Shown: piece after piece, positions 51,401 to 62,700 of the stretch
Layout of the letters: each line of letters opens with the position of its first letter
Numbering within the stretch: position 1 is the stretch's first letter
DNA from: Setaria digitata
Taxonomy: Eukaryota > Nematoda > Chromadorea > Rhabditida > Setariidae
Assembly: GCA_003640385.1 (NCBI GenBank)
Contig: RCAB01000031.1
Span: forward strand, 186,001-250,000
Direction: 5' to 3'
Length of the DNA: 64,000 nt
Translations under genes and position numbers: made by a program
The notes under the pieces: model-generated
The model's database searches: none
What the model saw: the letters and a program-made list of their open reading frames with translations, nothing else
Told to the model about the DNA's origin: nothing

Positions 51401-53547
51401 ACTTATTTCACTGGTTTTAATTTAGAAGTTTCACCGAAAGATCAACACCTGCCACTCCAGTTTCAGGTGATTTGCTATATACACAACGATTTAGAAGTTT
51501 TACCGAAAGATCAACACCTGTCATTCCAGTTTCAAATTGAAGATGAAAATGCGACAAAGCAGATGATGTGAGTTCACTTTTAAGTCTTTTTTTTTTTAAA
51601 TGAAATTTCTGATTCCAATAATCATCTTAATTTTATGGCGTTAAATTCTAAACACATAAATTACTGCTCATTTCACTTATGGAAAAAGAAAATTTACAGG
51701 TCAAAGAGCATACAGATAACGTCACAGTTACGGAATCATGTAGCTCGACCTAGATACACAATGGAAGTGATGGATGTCAATAAACATCCTGCAAAAATGG
51801 TACAGATGGGTGATAAGGGATATCTTTTACTAACACTACATGAAGTAAAAGTTTTTATCAGCTAGTTTAATTGCTTTGATGATTTCATTATATTTTAATC
51901 GACAAGTGTATATTTTTAACTTGATCAATTTCATTCAGTATGTAACATTTTAGAAGCCAATTAAATTTTCGATAATTGATTTATCCGCACGTGACACAAA
52001 AAGTGGCAGAACTTTTACCATCATTGATTCTAACGGGTGCGAAAATTTCTGATATTTTTTCAACCAAACCTTTGTTCATCCAGAATTTTCAGCTATAATT
52101 ATACTTTTGTTATTTTATTTTTCGTTGCAGTTGTGCTGTTCCAGATGGTATGCTCAAGGATATTCTTAGGATTGATAAAAATCATTTGCAAATGACAATC
52201 ATCTTTGATGGTTTCCCGGACGAGGTTGTATCATTGTAATTAGCACATTCCATTTATAATTGTATGAAATTTCAGAAAAAAAGAAAAAACGGAATGAATA
52301 AAGAAACTGTAAGAGAATTTCAAATCTCCTAAATTTTGTTTTTTTTTTTTCTTTCCTTTTCGATCAAAAATTTATTGCTTTTTATTTTTGTGAAAGCTGG
52401 TATATTTTAAAATGGCCAGAAGAGTGAACAAAATGCAGGTAATATTTCTCCTACTTAATTTTCAGGTGGATATTATTTACCAAGCATATATCATACCGTG
52501 CAATGAATTCTGTGATCCTATTGGCTGCAACAAATTGAATTCTATAAAAAACCGACAAATCAAGTACCGTTTCAATAATTGGCGCAGGAATATTTTATTT
52601 AATTTTATACCAAATAAGTTCCATCCTTTCTAAAATTTTGATTGCAGTATTAAAAATAGAGTGCGGAAGAGACGATCAATAATGACTGCATCAGAATCAC
52701 GCCTGTTTCAACTTTCTGGAGACATATACACTGTAAAGTCATCGAATAAACTGAAAATTAGGCAGAAATCAAAAAAAGCAGAAGCAGGTATGCCTTGCTG
52801 TTCAGGATGATTTGTAAAAATCCCTGTTGGCAAAAATTAATACTCTATTTGACGCTTTTAATTAAATCATCAGAATGACTTTTATCCAATTCAATTTTTT
52901 TTTTTTTTTTAATTATTTTACAAAACCTTGTTGGAAATCCAAACAAAATTTTTAGAAAGTAATGGCTTGCGAACAAAGTCAGTGATGTTGTTTTATGAAG
53001 AATCAATAAGAGAGGCTGGTAAGAACGTAAGTTTAAACACTGATGAATTCCAATAGATCGGTTTCGATTAGATTTTTAGGGTTTCCCTTTAAGTCTCCTA
53101 AACAATTTTAGAGTTATAAAATCTTGCAGGAAGAAGAAAAACTTACAATAATAAGTCAGTTGGTATGTATTGCCGAAGACGTTAAGTGTCTAATTGCTTT
53201 CCTGGCACTTTGTTTTCAGGCCTTGGTATTGCTCATGATCATTGCTATCACGTATACTATTATTCAGGTACTGCTTTTGTGACTGAAATACTATAAATTT
53301 TTGTCGGTTTACGTGAAATTTTTAATTTCTTTTCCCCTTCCATGGAAGAGTTTCTTTTAAACACGTAGAAGTGGGAAGAATTGGTATTAGACAAAATAAG
53401 CAAATATATTAAATTAATATTGCAACTTGCATTTTAATGATTCTGTTTCAGCATTGTGTGCGGCAGCAAAGAAATTCCGGAACCTTGCAGCTAAGTCAAA
53501 ATATCGAGAATAAAAATGAAGCTGTTCGAAGACTTTCGGAAAGTTGA
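48435..53547 (+). CDS. PAN-domain and ZP-domain transmembrane matrix protein
   Basis: Eighteen exons, in phase: 48435-48510, 48880-48989, 49136-49286, 49402-49540, 49831-50075, 50314-50589, 50720-50892, 51143-51229, 51467-51567, 51700-51844, 51954-52036, 52131-52224, 52466-52563, 52648-52787, 52956-53026, 53130-53162, 53220-53267 and 53452-53547 (721 residues). Order: short hydrophobic start, about three PAN/apple modules (residues 26-332; e.g. FQDCLQHCSKERRC, LEKCLTTCLERDRYC, ETECQQLC), a ZP module (from SLTCKPDRM, about 333-590), a furin-type site NRVRKRRS (596-603), a membrane helix (about 667-691) and a short tail. PAN plus ZP plus TM is the plan of Drosophila NompA and C. elegans NOAH-1/2 apical matrix proteins; orthology is not proven. 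Exon 8 is duplicated by an assembly gap (first copy 51052-51126). Exon 5's start is inferred from phase and Cys spacing. Confidence 0.85.
49621..49735. repeat. AT-only minisatellite in an intron
   Basis: About 115 bases are made almost only of TAATATAAT-like units, within intron 4 of the PAN-ZP gene. It has no coding potential. Confidence 0.9.
51052..51229. repeat. Duplicated exon 8 around a single-N gap
   Basis: The polypyrimidine tract, acceptor and first 75 bases of exon 8 occur at about 51030-51126 and again, identically, after the N at 51127. The second copy (51143-51229) runs on to the real donor AAG/GTCAGT. This is almost surely an unmerged contig overlap, so the gene has one exon 8. 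Confidence 0.85.
51422..51535 (+). repeat. 45-bp tandem duplication that supplies a splice acceptor
   Basis: Positions 51422-51466 and 51491-51535 match at about 41 of 45 bases, offset by 69 bp (23 codons). The first copy ends with the TTTCAG used as the 3' splice site of exon 9; the second copy, inside exon 9, has TTTCAA at the same place. There is no N here, and the copies have diverged, so this is a real sequence duplication. Confidence 0.85.
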
Positions 53548-56500
53548 AATCTTACAGTATAACCAAAAAATAACTGAGTGAGAATCTTTATAAAATTAAA
53601 TTCAAATATTCATTGAACAAATCGTCTTTCATTTATGCATTTAAAAAAACAGAATGTTTCTATAAAATGCCTTTTAAAACATTGTTCTTCTCAAAGAGAC
53701 TTTAAAATTTTATTATAATCGAAATTACGGCTATTTCTTACGGAATTGGAGAGAAAGATATTTTATTGTAGTAAGATAATAATAATAATAAACTTAGAAA
53801 TATTGCATATGAATAGAAAATGGAAAAAAGAATAGTGATATGAAAAGAAGTCCTGCAGGAAACCATATTACTTCGTTTCTGAACTCTAACCGGAATATAA
53901 ACAGACTTGCATCTACGAGAGAAAATCACTTTTTGAAAATTTCTGTTTCAAAATTTGCTCTACTTTTTCTTCGAAATTCCGCATGCTAACAGATTCGACC
54001 GTTATGTTAAGCAATATGTTCTTCGTATTATATCAGACAACTGTCAGGAACAACTCTGCATCGATAGCGCGCAATTCCATTTCCTTCAAGAAATTTTGAG
54101 TTGCAAGTCTATACTGGAAATTAAAATTTTTGGCCTGATAAAAATAAGTGTTCATTGCCTTTTTTTTCCAAAATTTTAAATAATACTGAATAAAGTTAAA
54201 AATATTCTTTGCTACAACATTGTCCAAGTAATGAAGTCATTCTCGACTACATACGTATCTCGATCAGCAGTGACCACCATCATTATCGGATCATCGACAA
54301 CGCTAACATCATACAGTCGCATGAACCATTTTTGCATGCTACTGACTGTAATTATTGAATCTATACTACTAGTAAAACTTACTTTTAATTATTGAATGTT
54401 GAAGCGACAATTCTAAGGTTTTTCATCTAGGTTATAATTCATTTATTATCGTATAACTCAGACTGCAAATTGCATCGGAGCATCTTTACAACAGTTTACC
54501 ACAGTATACAGTAATAAAATAGTTTCTAGAAGTTTTTCTTAGGTCAAACAAACGTTGCAACGTTACGAGAAAACTACTAAAGCAAAAGAAGGTTAACAGT
54601 AAATAAATTAGCCTAAATGACTTAATTAATGATCCTGTCCATTAGCACAAATGAATGCTGCAACCTCATAGGCATTGCGTTATGAAAATATGTCGGCTAG
54701 GAAAATTCACATCCCTTCTCTTATCGCCATTTAGAATATTTTTCAGATTCATACTTTTTTGAACTAGCAAAAACAAAAATTAAGCAACAAGCGATTAATA
54801 CTTGACAACGAGAACTTCCGATGCAAAGAATAGTGGAAAAAATGACAGAAACAGTGTCATTGTGTAATGAATAAGTCCTTTATAAACAAACATAGCTTCT
54901 GGTTCGTATAATAGTTTGAATTTTGATACTACTCATAATTAGAGGAACATTAGTTTAAAGAAGACAAAAAGCACTTTCGCAATATTTGCGTATTAATATT
55001 TTTCAGAAAAAAAAACAATTAAATTAACTTTCTTTTAAAAAAAAAACAACAATGGAGCTAAACCTGGTAAGCAAACCATATTGGACAAAAAAAAAAAACG
55101 CTTCCTTTATCAACAATTAAATAAGTTATATGATTCATATCATTACCATACAGCTGGGATATCGCTTCCATTGTTTTATAATTTATCGAATGAAAAGGAA
55201 ATGATTGCCAACTTCTTTCTAAAATCAAGAATCAGGCAAACGAGTACAAAAAAACTTGCATATGAGTGCAACTGCTCACTCTTTCATATTGAAACAAACT
55301 CAAGTCCAAAAAATTTTACGGCATTCATCGCACAGTAAACACTGTAAACTCTTTGTTCAACTCGATATGAAAGTCATGTAAAAGTCGAGGTTCCCTCGAA
55401 ATATCAGTTCATATTCATTGAAAACACTATAATTTATTTCTTACACCAATTGACAATTACAGAAATTCCTCACTGCATGTAATTCAAAAAGAGGAATTTA
55501 TTTTAGTTCAGATATTTACTGAGTTGATACTTTTATACAAATTTGGACTTTGAATGCTTACGTGAAGTAGAAAAATATGCTCTACTTGCAGAATTATATT
55601 ATACGTATGAAATTTGTGTGAAAATTTTAAAAACTTCTAGCAACAAATAATTACATTAGATCTATAAAGGTCTGTTATTATTTCTGCCTTATTTTCCTGC
55701 TTATCCCCTTATGTTTCAACTTGGGGTCCCTCTACTTTTTTACTATTTCCGGCAATTCATATCGCGAAATATCGTGTTCATTTGCAAAGATTGGAAGCAG
55801 TTATTCGTTCATTTTCATGGGAACGTGCTCCATATTCTTGACTTGATTCTAAGGTATCACCATTTCGGCTAATACATTTTGTTGGAAGGATTAAAAAATT
55901 TTTAGAACAAATAACATATATCTTATAAGAATATTTTGTCCATGATAATATTCATTCACATGATTAGTTTGGTTATGGTGGTCATGTCCCAAACGATATG
56001 GGTACCATTCAAAGTATCATGATGGCTAAATAAATAACAGATCGAGAAACAACGGTGATAGACTGAGTTGATTCTGAATTTTTTTTTTTTTTTTTGGTAC
56101 TTCTCGGTCATTCACTTGTTGATATTTACTTCTTCCGTTTGTTGGAAAAGCAAATGTTTATATCATTTTCCTGTACATTGAAGAAAACAAAAGACGGGAA
56201 ATCAACAGCATTCACTTTCCACATTATAGCAATTAGTTCAGAATTTGAATACCTGATGCTTTTTCAGAAAGCAATGCATCGCTAAACAGTTTGTTACACT
56301 TCATTCGGTACACTTTTTGCAGTGCTTAGATGAAGAATAGTGTGAAAGGAGAAGTTGAATTAACATTAACAAGTAGGAAGTGGATTTTGAAAATTATACA
56401 AACAGTATGGGCACTTTAAAATGGAAGTAACTGGTGGCCGTTTGAGAAAAATTAGATTCGGAAAGAAAAGCAGAAATATATGTCTTACCGAAAATTTTTT

Positions 56501-56731
56501 GAATCTATTGAATCTGTTTGAAAAAGAAAAAATTACAGTGAAGCAATTATACACAGATAAAAAGCAATCAAATAATAAATTAACAAGAAGAGAAAGGATA
56601 TTCGTAATATACAAACTGAGCAATTAAACTCTTTCAATAGCAAAGAAAATTTAAAAATCATTAGCTTAAATTTTGGAATGACTTTCAAATTTGAACAGTG
56701 CACTAGACATATTCGCAAAAAATGTTCAATT
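53548..56731. other. No gene seen
   Basis: AT-rich sequence downstream of the PAN-ZP gene. The open frames here are short, Lys/Phe/Ile-rich and without paired splice sites. Confidence 0.5.
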
Positions 56732-56867
56732 TACTGCCCTAGTTCTGACCGTAAACGATACCAACTAGCGTTCCGTCGGCGGTAAATACGCCTTGACGGG
56801 CAGCTTCCCGGAAACGAAAGTTTTTCGGTTCCGGGGGAAGTATGGTTGCAAAGCTGAAACTTAAAGA

Positions 56868-56901
<34 letters not shown>

Positions 56902-57148
56902 GCGGCTTAATTTGACTCAACACGGGAAAACTCACCTGGCCCGGACACCGTGAGGATTGACAGATTGAGAGCTCTTTCATGATTCGGTGGTTGGTGGTGC
57001 ATGGCCGTTCTTAGTTGGTGGAGTGATTTGTCTGGTTTATTCCGATAACGAGCGAGACTCTAGCCTACTAAATAGTTACTGGATAATTTTGTCCAGAAAA
57101 CTTCTTAGAGGGACAAGCGGTGTTTAGCCGCATGAAGTTGAGCAATAA
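56732..57148 (+). rRNA. Partial 18S rRNA fragment (probable pseudogene)
   Basis: About 417 bases match the 3' third of eukaryotic 18S rRNA. The fragment runs from the GCCCTAGTTCTGACCG region, through AAAGAAATTGACGGAAGGGC and GGAGTGGAGCCTGCGGCTTA, to TGAAGTTGAGCAATAA. It begins and ends abruptly in AT-rich intergenic DNA. The expected continuation (CAGGTCTGTGATGCCC) is missing. At least three bases differ from sites that are near-invariant, for example GATACC for GATGCC, CATGATTC for CTTGATTC and TACTGCCC for TACCGCCC. It is therefore a dispersed, decaying copy rather than part of an rDNA unit. Confidence 0.93.
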
Positions 57149-57680
57149 AGGATATCATCCCAAATGGTAGTGAATTATTGACACTCTATCAAAAAAAATT
57201 CTAATAATGCTCATTTTTGGGTTAAACAGGTGTAGGTTAATGCACAGCTGATAAACTTTACGTTAAACGTAACAGTGAGCCTTAAAGCCTTAACTCTCCT
57301 CCTTTTTACGATTTAAAATTCATTTTTTGATAATGAAAGCTCACACATATCATTATGTTGATCGGCTTTTCCCCAAGCATTATCTTAAAACAAAATGCTT
57401 TGATAGATGATTATTTTGTTGCACAGTGAAACTTTATTCTAATGAAATGAAAAATCTATACTGTGACCATTTTCAGTCAAAACATTAGACTTTAAAAGTG
57501 CCCATTTTGTTAATACCGCGGAAATTACTTCCATGCTCAAACAATCAGTGGTATTATGTAGAATTTGTGCTAATCACCTTAGATCTATTTGAACATTTCT
57601 GTCATCATTCGAGAAGTAATAAAAAGTTTATCAAAACTTTCCTCATTGTACACCAGAAACAAAAGTATGGGTGGGTAATT

Positions 57681-59772
57681 TTATATAATAGCATAAGATA
57701 AATTTACTTTTAGAGGAAATATTTTGCTTTGATTCAATATGTTTATTGTTAATATTCCATTTGCACTAGCATTCACTTTTCCTTCTTCGGTAAGTTTTAG
57801 AGTGGTGTGGCTGAATTTTGGCGTCTTCATTTTATCATCTGGAACAAAAGATTTTTCACTTTCATTTCTCTGATAGCTAATGGACAAAAGTGACAATTTC
57901 TGTCATTGGAGTTGTTTTTTTTTTAATTAATTCAGTCATTACCATTATGACTTCCAAACATCCCCAAAACTGCAACCTACGATTCCTGTTATCACTGATG
58001 AATAGCTGACACTATTGATGAAATAAATTACCATTACCTTGGCATATCCAGAATTGTAAGTCACCATTTGCAAAATATTCATACAATAAAATCTGACCAC
58101 ATTTGACACTGAATACTTTTTGATAAGTACAACCACTCTTTACTATTAAAACTTCGCATTCCGCATGTATTTGATGATGTTCGATCCATATTTGTCCGCT
58201 TTTCTAAATGCTTAGTTTAAAAATAATTTATTACTTGCTACAGCATGAATAATTTGTTGTTGTGCAGGCTTTTTTTTTATTTCCTTTTAAAATATTCAAA
58301 ATCAATTCGATAGTTGAGGTAACATTTATTTACCTGATAATCGAGTATTGTGATTGGCTCAGGGGCCAAGCATGTGTTATCAGATGCATTTGGCACAGAA
58401 AATTTTCCGCCATAAGCAACGGGAATGGAGTCAATTGTCAGGTACGGTAACAAGTCACTTGGCAGATTTTTGGCAATAATGAAACGATTGAGTACTTTTG
58501 CAGGAAGCAACATTGCCATTACCTGAATTTGAATCATCCCATAATAATTCTGTGATTGGAAGAATATTATGCTAAAAATTGCAAAAATTTATAACGAGCA
58601 TTAATTTGAAGTAGAGGCACTTCAATTTTTTAAAGGTTTTTCCAACCTTTTTGAGGGTATGCATAAATGTTGGTGAATTAACAATAATAATGCGTTTTAG
58701 CAATTCGCTATAGTAATCCAACCATAAATGAATTCGATACTAAAAACAGTGAAAATTATTCATGTGAACTATAATATTACTTCAAATTAGTGAACTGGAT
58801 AAAATGATAGTGCATCATTATAATCAAGCTTGAAAATAGTAAAGCATAATTTTGTGGATAGAATTGTTGATGATATTTCATGAAAACTAACCAGCATAAG
58901 TTTATTAATTGCCCCGAGGGGATTCAGGTAGGTCGAAAATGAACTTCCTTTCTGGTCGAATATACAGATTGCATGCGAACGGCGACCAGTTTTTCTTTCA
59001 TTTTCCAGCACCAAATTTTGAAAATGTTCACAAAAACCAAAAAACATTTGTAAATAATCGCATACACGAACGGCTTTCAGAAACTACAAGCAAAAAAACT
59101 TTGTAGAAAAAAGTCATTAAACCCTGATCAAATCACAGTGGTCTGTTTAAAAAATAGCAGAAACAAAACGCAACTATAGTCTGAATTCTAACATCTACTA
59201 CTGATTTTTAAATTGCAAATTAATTGTTTGGAAAAATTGAACCTTTTGGGGATTTGCAATAGGCATTTCTACGAATATTATGCCATTATCCAAATCGTTA
59301 ATCCACTGCCCTGTTATTTTAGTCTGTGTGAGAAAACGGCCAAATTTACGGATCAAAGGCCGTTGGTAAAACTCTTCTGTGTTTTCCTGGTTATTATATC
59401 TAAACTGGAATTCTAGTTGGAGAATCCGGAAAAGCGAAAAAAGTAAGAGGTGACAAGTCGCATTTCTGAATCGATTGTGGCAAGCCATTCGTTTGTAATG
59501 TGAAACATTAGGAAAAAAATACCTACCCGAGAATTTTGCGCATTTCCAAATATTCTTCAAATTTAGACAAACATAGTTCCAGATCCTAAAGAACGGAAAC
59601 TATTATCAAAGTTAATCGAATTCAATTTTTAAGACAAACATAGTTTCTCTCTCGATTCGCCTCCCACCTGGTCGTATGCATCAATCCATCGTTGTAGTTG
59701 AAAATCGGTGTTTAGATCTTTTGGAAGTTTCTCACTAAGGCGCAAGCGCAATTCTTGCATGAGTTTGTCCAT
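57681..59772 (-). CDS. SEC14-like protein: CRAL-TRIO plus GOLD domains
   Basis: Exons in order: 59772-59668, 59585-59527, 59399-59243, 59083-58892, 58739-58647, 58522-58334, 58203-58038 and a last exon ending at 57681 (start probably 57876). Together about 385 residues, as usual for SEC14L/CTG proteins. The N-terminal helical part ([12 protein letters not shown] ... FEEYLEMRK) is a CRAL-TRIO-N segment. The lipid-binding CRAL-TRIO domain follows, with [23 protein letters not shown] and [20 protein letters not shown], matching SEC14 (F.D..G, .VN.P..F, LP.EYGG). A GOLD domain follows, ending [11 protein letters not shown] and the stop. Such proteins carry lipids or hydrophobic ligands; C. elegans CTG proteins have this layout. 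Phase 1 at 58038 does not join directly to the last exon, so a micro-exon near 57950 is likely. TTACAG (59791-59786, minus) just upstream of the ATG is a likely trans-splice acceptor. Confidence 0.87.
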
Positions 59773-62700
59773 AACGACAGTGCAACTGTAACTGGAAACC
59801 TTTGGAAATTTAATTCAAATTCATGCAATTGCAGTACTAAATCATAAATGTGAAATTTTTGAAATAAGGAAATTCTTTGGACTCTTTCAACAACTGATTC
59901 ATCAATCAATCAAATCAAAGCAAATTTCATGCAAAATATAAGCTAAGCCAAAAATATCCAAATACGAAAAATGACATCTGATAATATTACAGGTCTGAAT
60001 TATACTTTCAAGACTTTTCAGTGGGTTTTTATTGCAAAACCGTAATAAAACATCGATATGGCACTTGAAACTGATTTATGCACAAAAACTGCACATTCTA
60101 ATCAACAAAAAGAAGGTTTATAATCCTCGATACTGCGAACAGCAAGTTTATTGAAAAGGACTATTTAATTAACATTTAGAAGGTTAATTGTGTTCTATTG
60201 ACCTATACTTGAACTTAAGATTTTTGGTGGTTACAGTGGAAATTAGAGATGGAAATAATTACTAAACTATGTTGGAGATCGTAAAAAATGAAACAGCTAT
60301 TGCATTTAAACCTTTTGATTACCTAGCTTGTGAGATTATGTAAACAGAGTATTTAGAAATTGCAACAAATTGATGGAAAGCTTGGAACTCGGAGTTATTT
60401 AAAGTCGAAATATTTTACTTTAGCAGTATTAATTTTGCAGTAGGGAAAAAGATGGCGGATTTGCATTAAACTTCGAGGAAAGGTTGATTAATCGCGTTTT
60501 ATCCACACATTATTAAGGATTACTAACAACTGTATATAAAAATGTAAATTATACTAATTAGTTGTCTAATAAAAGCGGAAATATTATGAAAGAAAGAAGA
60601 AAATACTCATATTGATTACCTGAGTTGGTGAAAAAAAATAATAATAATAATAATTAGTTGGTAACAAAAACAATTTCAGATTTGACTCTTAGCTTGTTGT
60701 ATTGTGGCTACTTATACAACCCACAGTGTTCAGGAAATAAAATAAAAACAAAAAAATGAAAAAGGAAAGGGTAGGATGACCATTCATTTCTTGCTCCATG
60801 GATTTATCACGAGATGTCTGTTTGCATTCTTCGTAACCTGTTTAATACCTCCCGTGTATGTAAATTTCCGGTTCAAAGTTATTTCAAGTGACTATCACTT
60901 CATATCTACGAATTTCTAATTTAAAAAACTGTTGTTTGTTTGTAGTTTAAACATCATTTTTCATTTGAAATATGGTTTTGTTTAAGGTTGTTTTAAACGG
61001 GAAAATAACCGGAAGTACTGAAGCAAAGTTATCGATAAAATTTGCTACCTGCATTTCCTGCATCTTCTACAAAGACATCTTTTACGCTTGTTAAAGTAAT
61101 CATTGGGAAAGTAAATTGAACGCATAGTTTTTAGTGTTATAAGCAGAACTTGGCACTTTTTTTTTTCATTTTCCATCAAAAACTAAGTCCGAAATCTTGG
61201 ATTTTAAATTCAAACTATTTTGTCCACAAGCATGAAGATATCGTAATTAAATCATTCGTTAATTAGTCCTTGCAAATTTGCAAGATTTACAAACCGTACA
61301 AAAGAATGGAGGAATATTATTTACATGGTAAGTTAACAAAAAAAAAGAAATTGCGGGGAACAAACAATTCGTTCTTTCATTCTTGTCCTTTTTTTTTCTT
61401 TCAATGAATTTTTCCCTTGATGTGATACTTTTTTATCACGCATTTGGATTGAACAGTAAAGTTTATCAATATCATCTCTCCTAGAATTTTCCGTATCGAT
61501 TCTATTAATGAATCCATATCCTCTTTGATTCTTCCAGCGTTATCGACAATTACTTTTCTCGTTAGTTTTATTTTGATTCTAAAATTCAAAAATCTAACTT
61601 CCATACATGAAAAGGAAACCAGTTTATGATAGATTCCTTGTCTGGATCTGAACAACTCATTTCAAGTTTGCTGTAATGCGGCTTTTTTCAAAAATTGTAA
61701 ACATTATATATGAATTAGCAAATAGTATACACATTGCTAATTCCTTAAAGCTTGTCACATACATTCCTGAAAAGGGGACAGTAACGGACAAGAAACGACA
61801 CATGTTACCTTAAACTGGACTTTGTTATCGTTAGTAAAATGATTTCTCACACTCTCGAGGTTATATCCCACTCACAAGACCACAACCTGCCATCCGAAAT
61901 TACCACTAATTTTGGTACATTTCCACGAATTTATACCTTAGCTAAAGCAACTAAATTTTCCATTTAATTAAAAAATGTCTGCATATTTTAATATAAATTC
62001 ACCCATGAGTCTTGCTAATGGATGATCCTTTCTTAAAGGTTGGGTAAATGCCAACTTAGAACATGAAAGTCATTGGGATAGCAATAAACAACCGTATTTT
62101 CAAACAGCAGCTAAGATAGTTTGGAATATTTTTTCTTAGCTTTAAACACCAAGGTCATATAAATGACTTGAACTCTTTCTGATTTACCAATTTATTTGCA
62201 GTATCGAGAGCTTGCCGTACTGCCATAATTAAATACAATTAATTGCTCCAACTAGTCTCCAAGCAGAACAAATGTGCTCTTTTCATCATCGGATCTGTCA
62301 TAAACCATTCATATGAATAATCTGTCTCTACTATTTTGACTTCGTTGAACTTATTGAAGAACCTGTGACAATCATCGGCACTATTGCTGCTTACTGCTTA
62401 CTCTTTACCTGTTTAGCTCAAATTCTCCATCTAAAGCACTCTTTCTTTTCGATACTTCAACAGCAGAAACTCTTCTCTCTCCTTCTTTCCTATTTCCTAA
62501 ACTGGAGTAACCGTTTTTCGTAACATGAATAATAGCGACGCTAATCATTTGGAGTCGTAGATCTCAACACAAACACTGTTCCCTTAAAGTTTTAGTCAAT
62601 CGTTTAACATCTGCCGCATAATCGAAAATTGAGTTCAATCTGACGAAAAGATTTGCTGTTCAAGGAGACATGAAAATAGAAATGAAATGAAAATACACAG

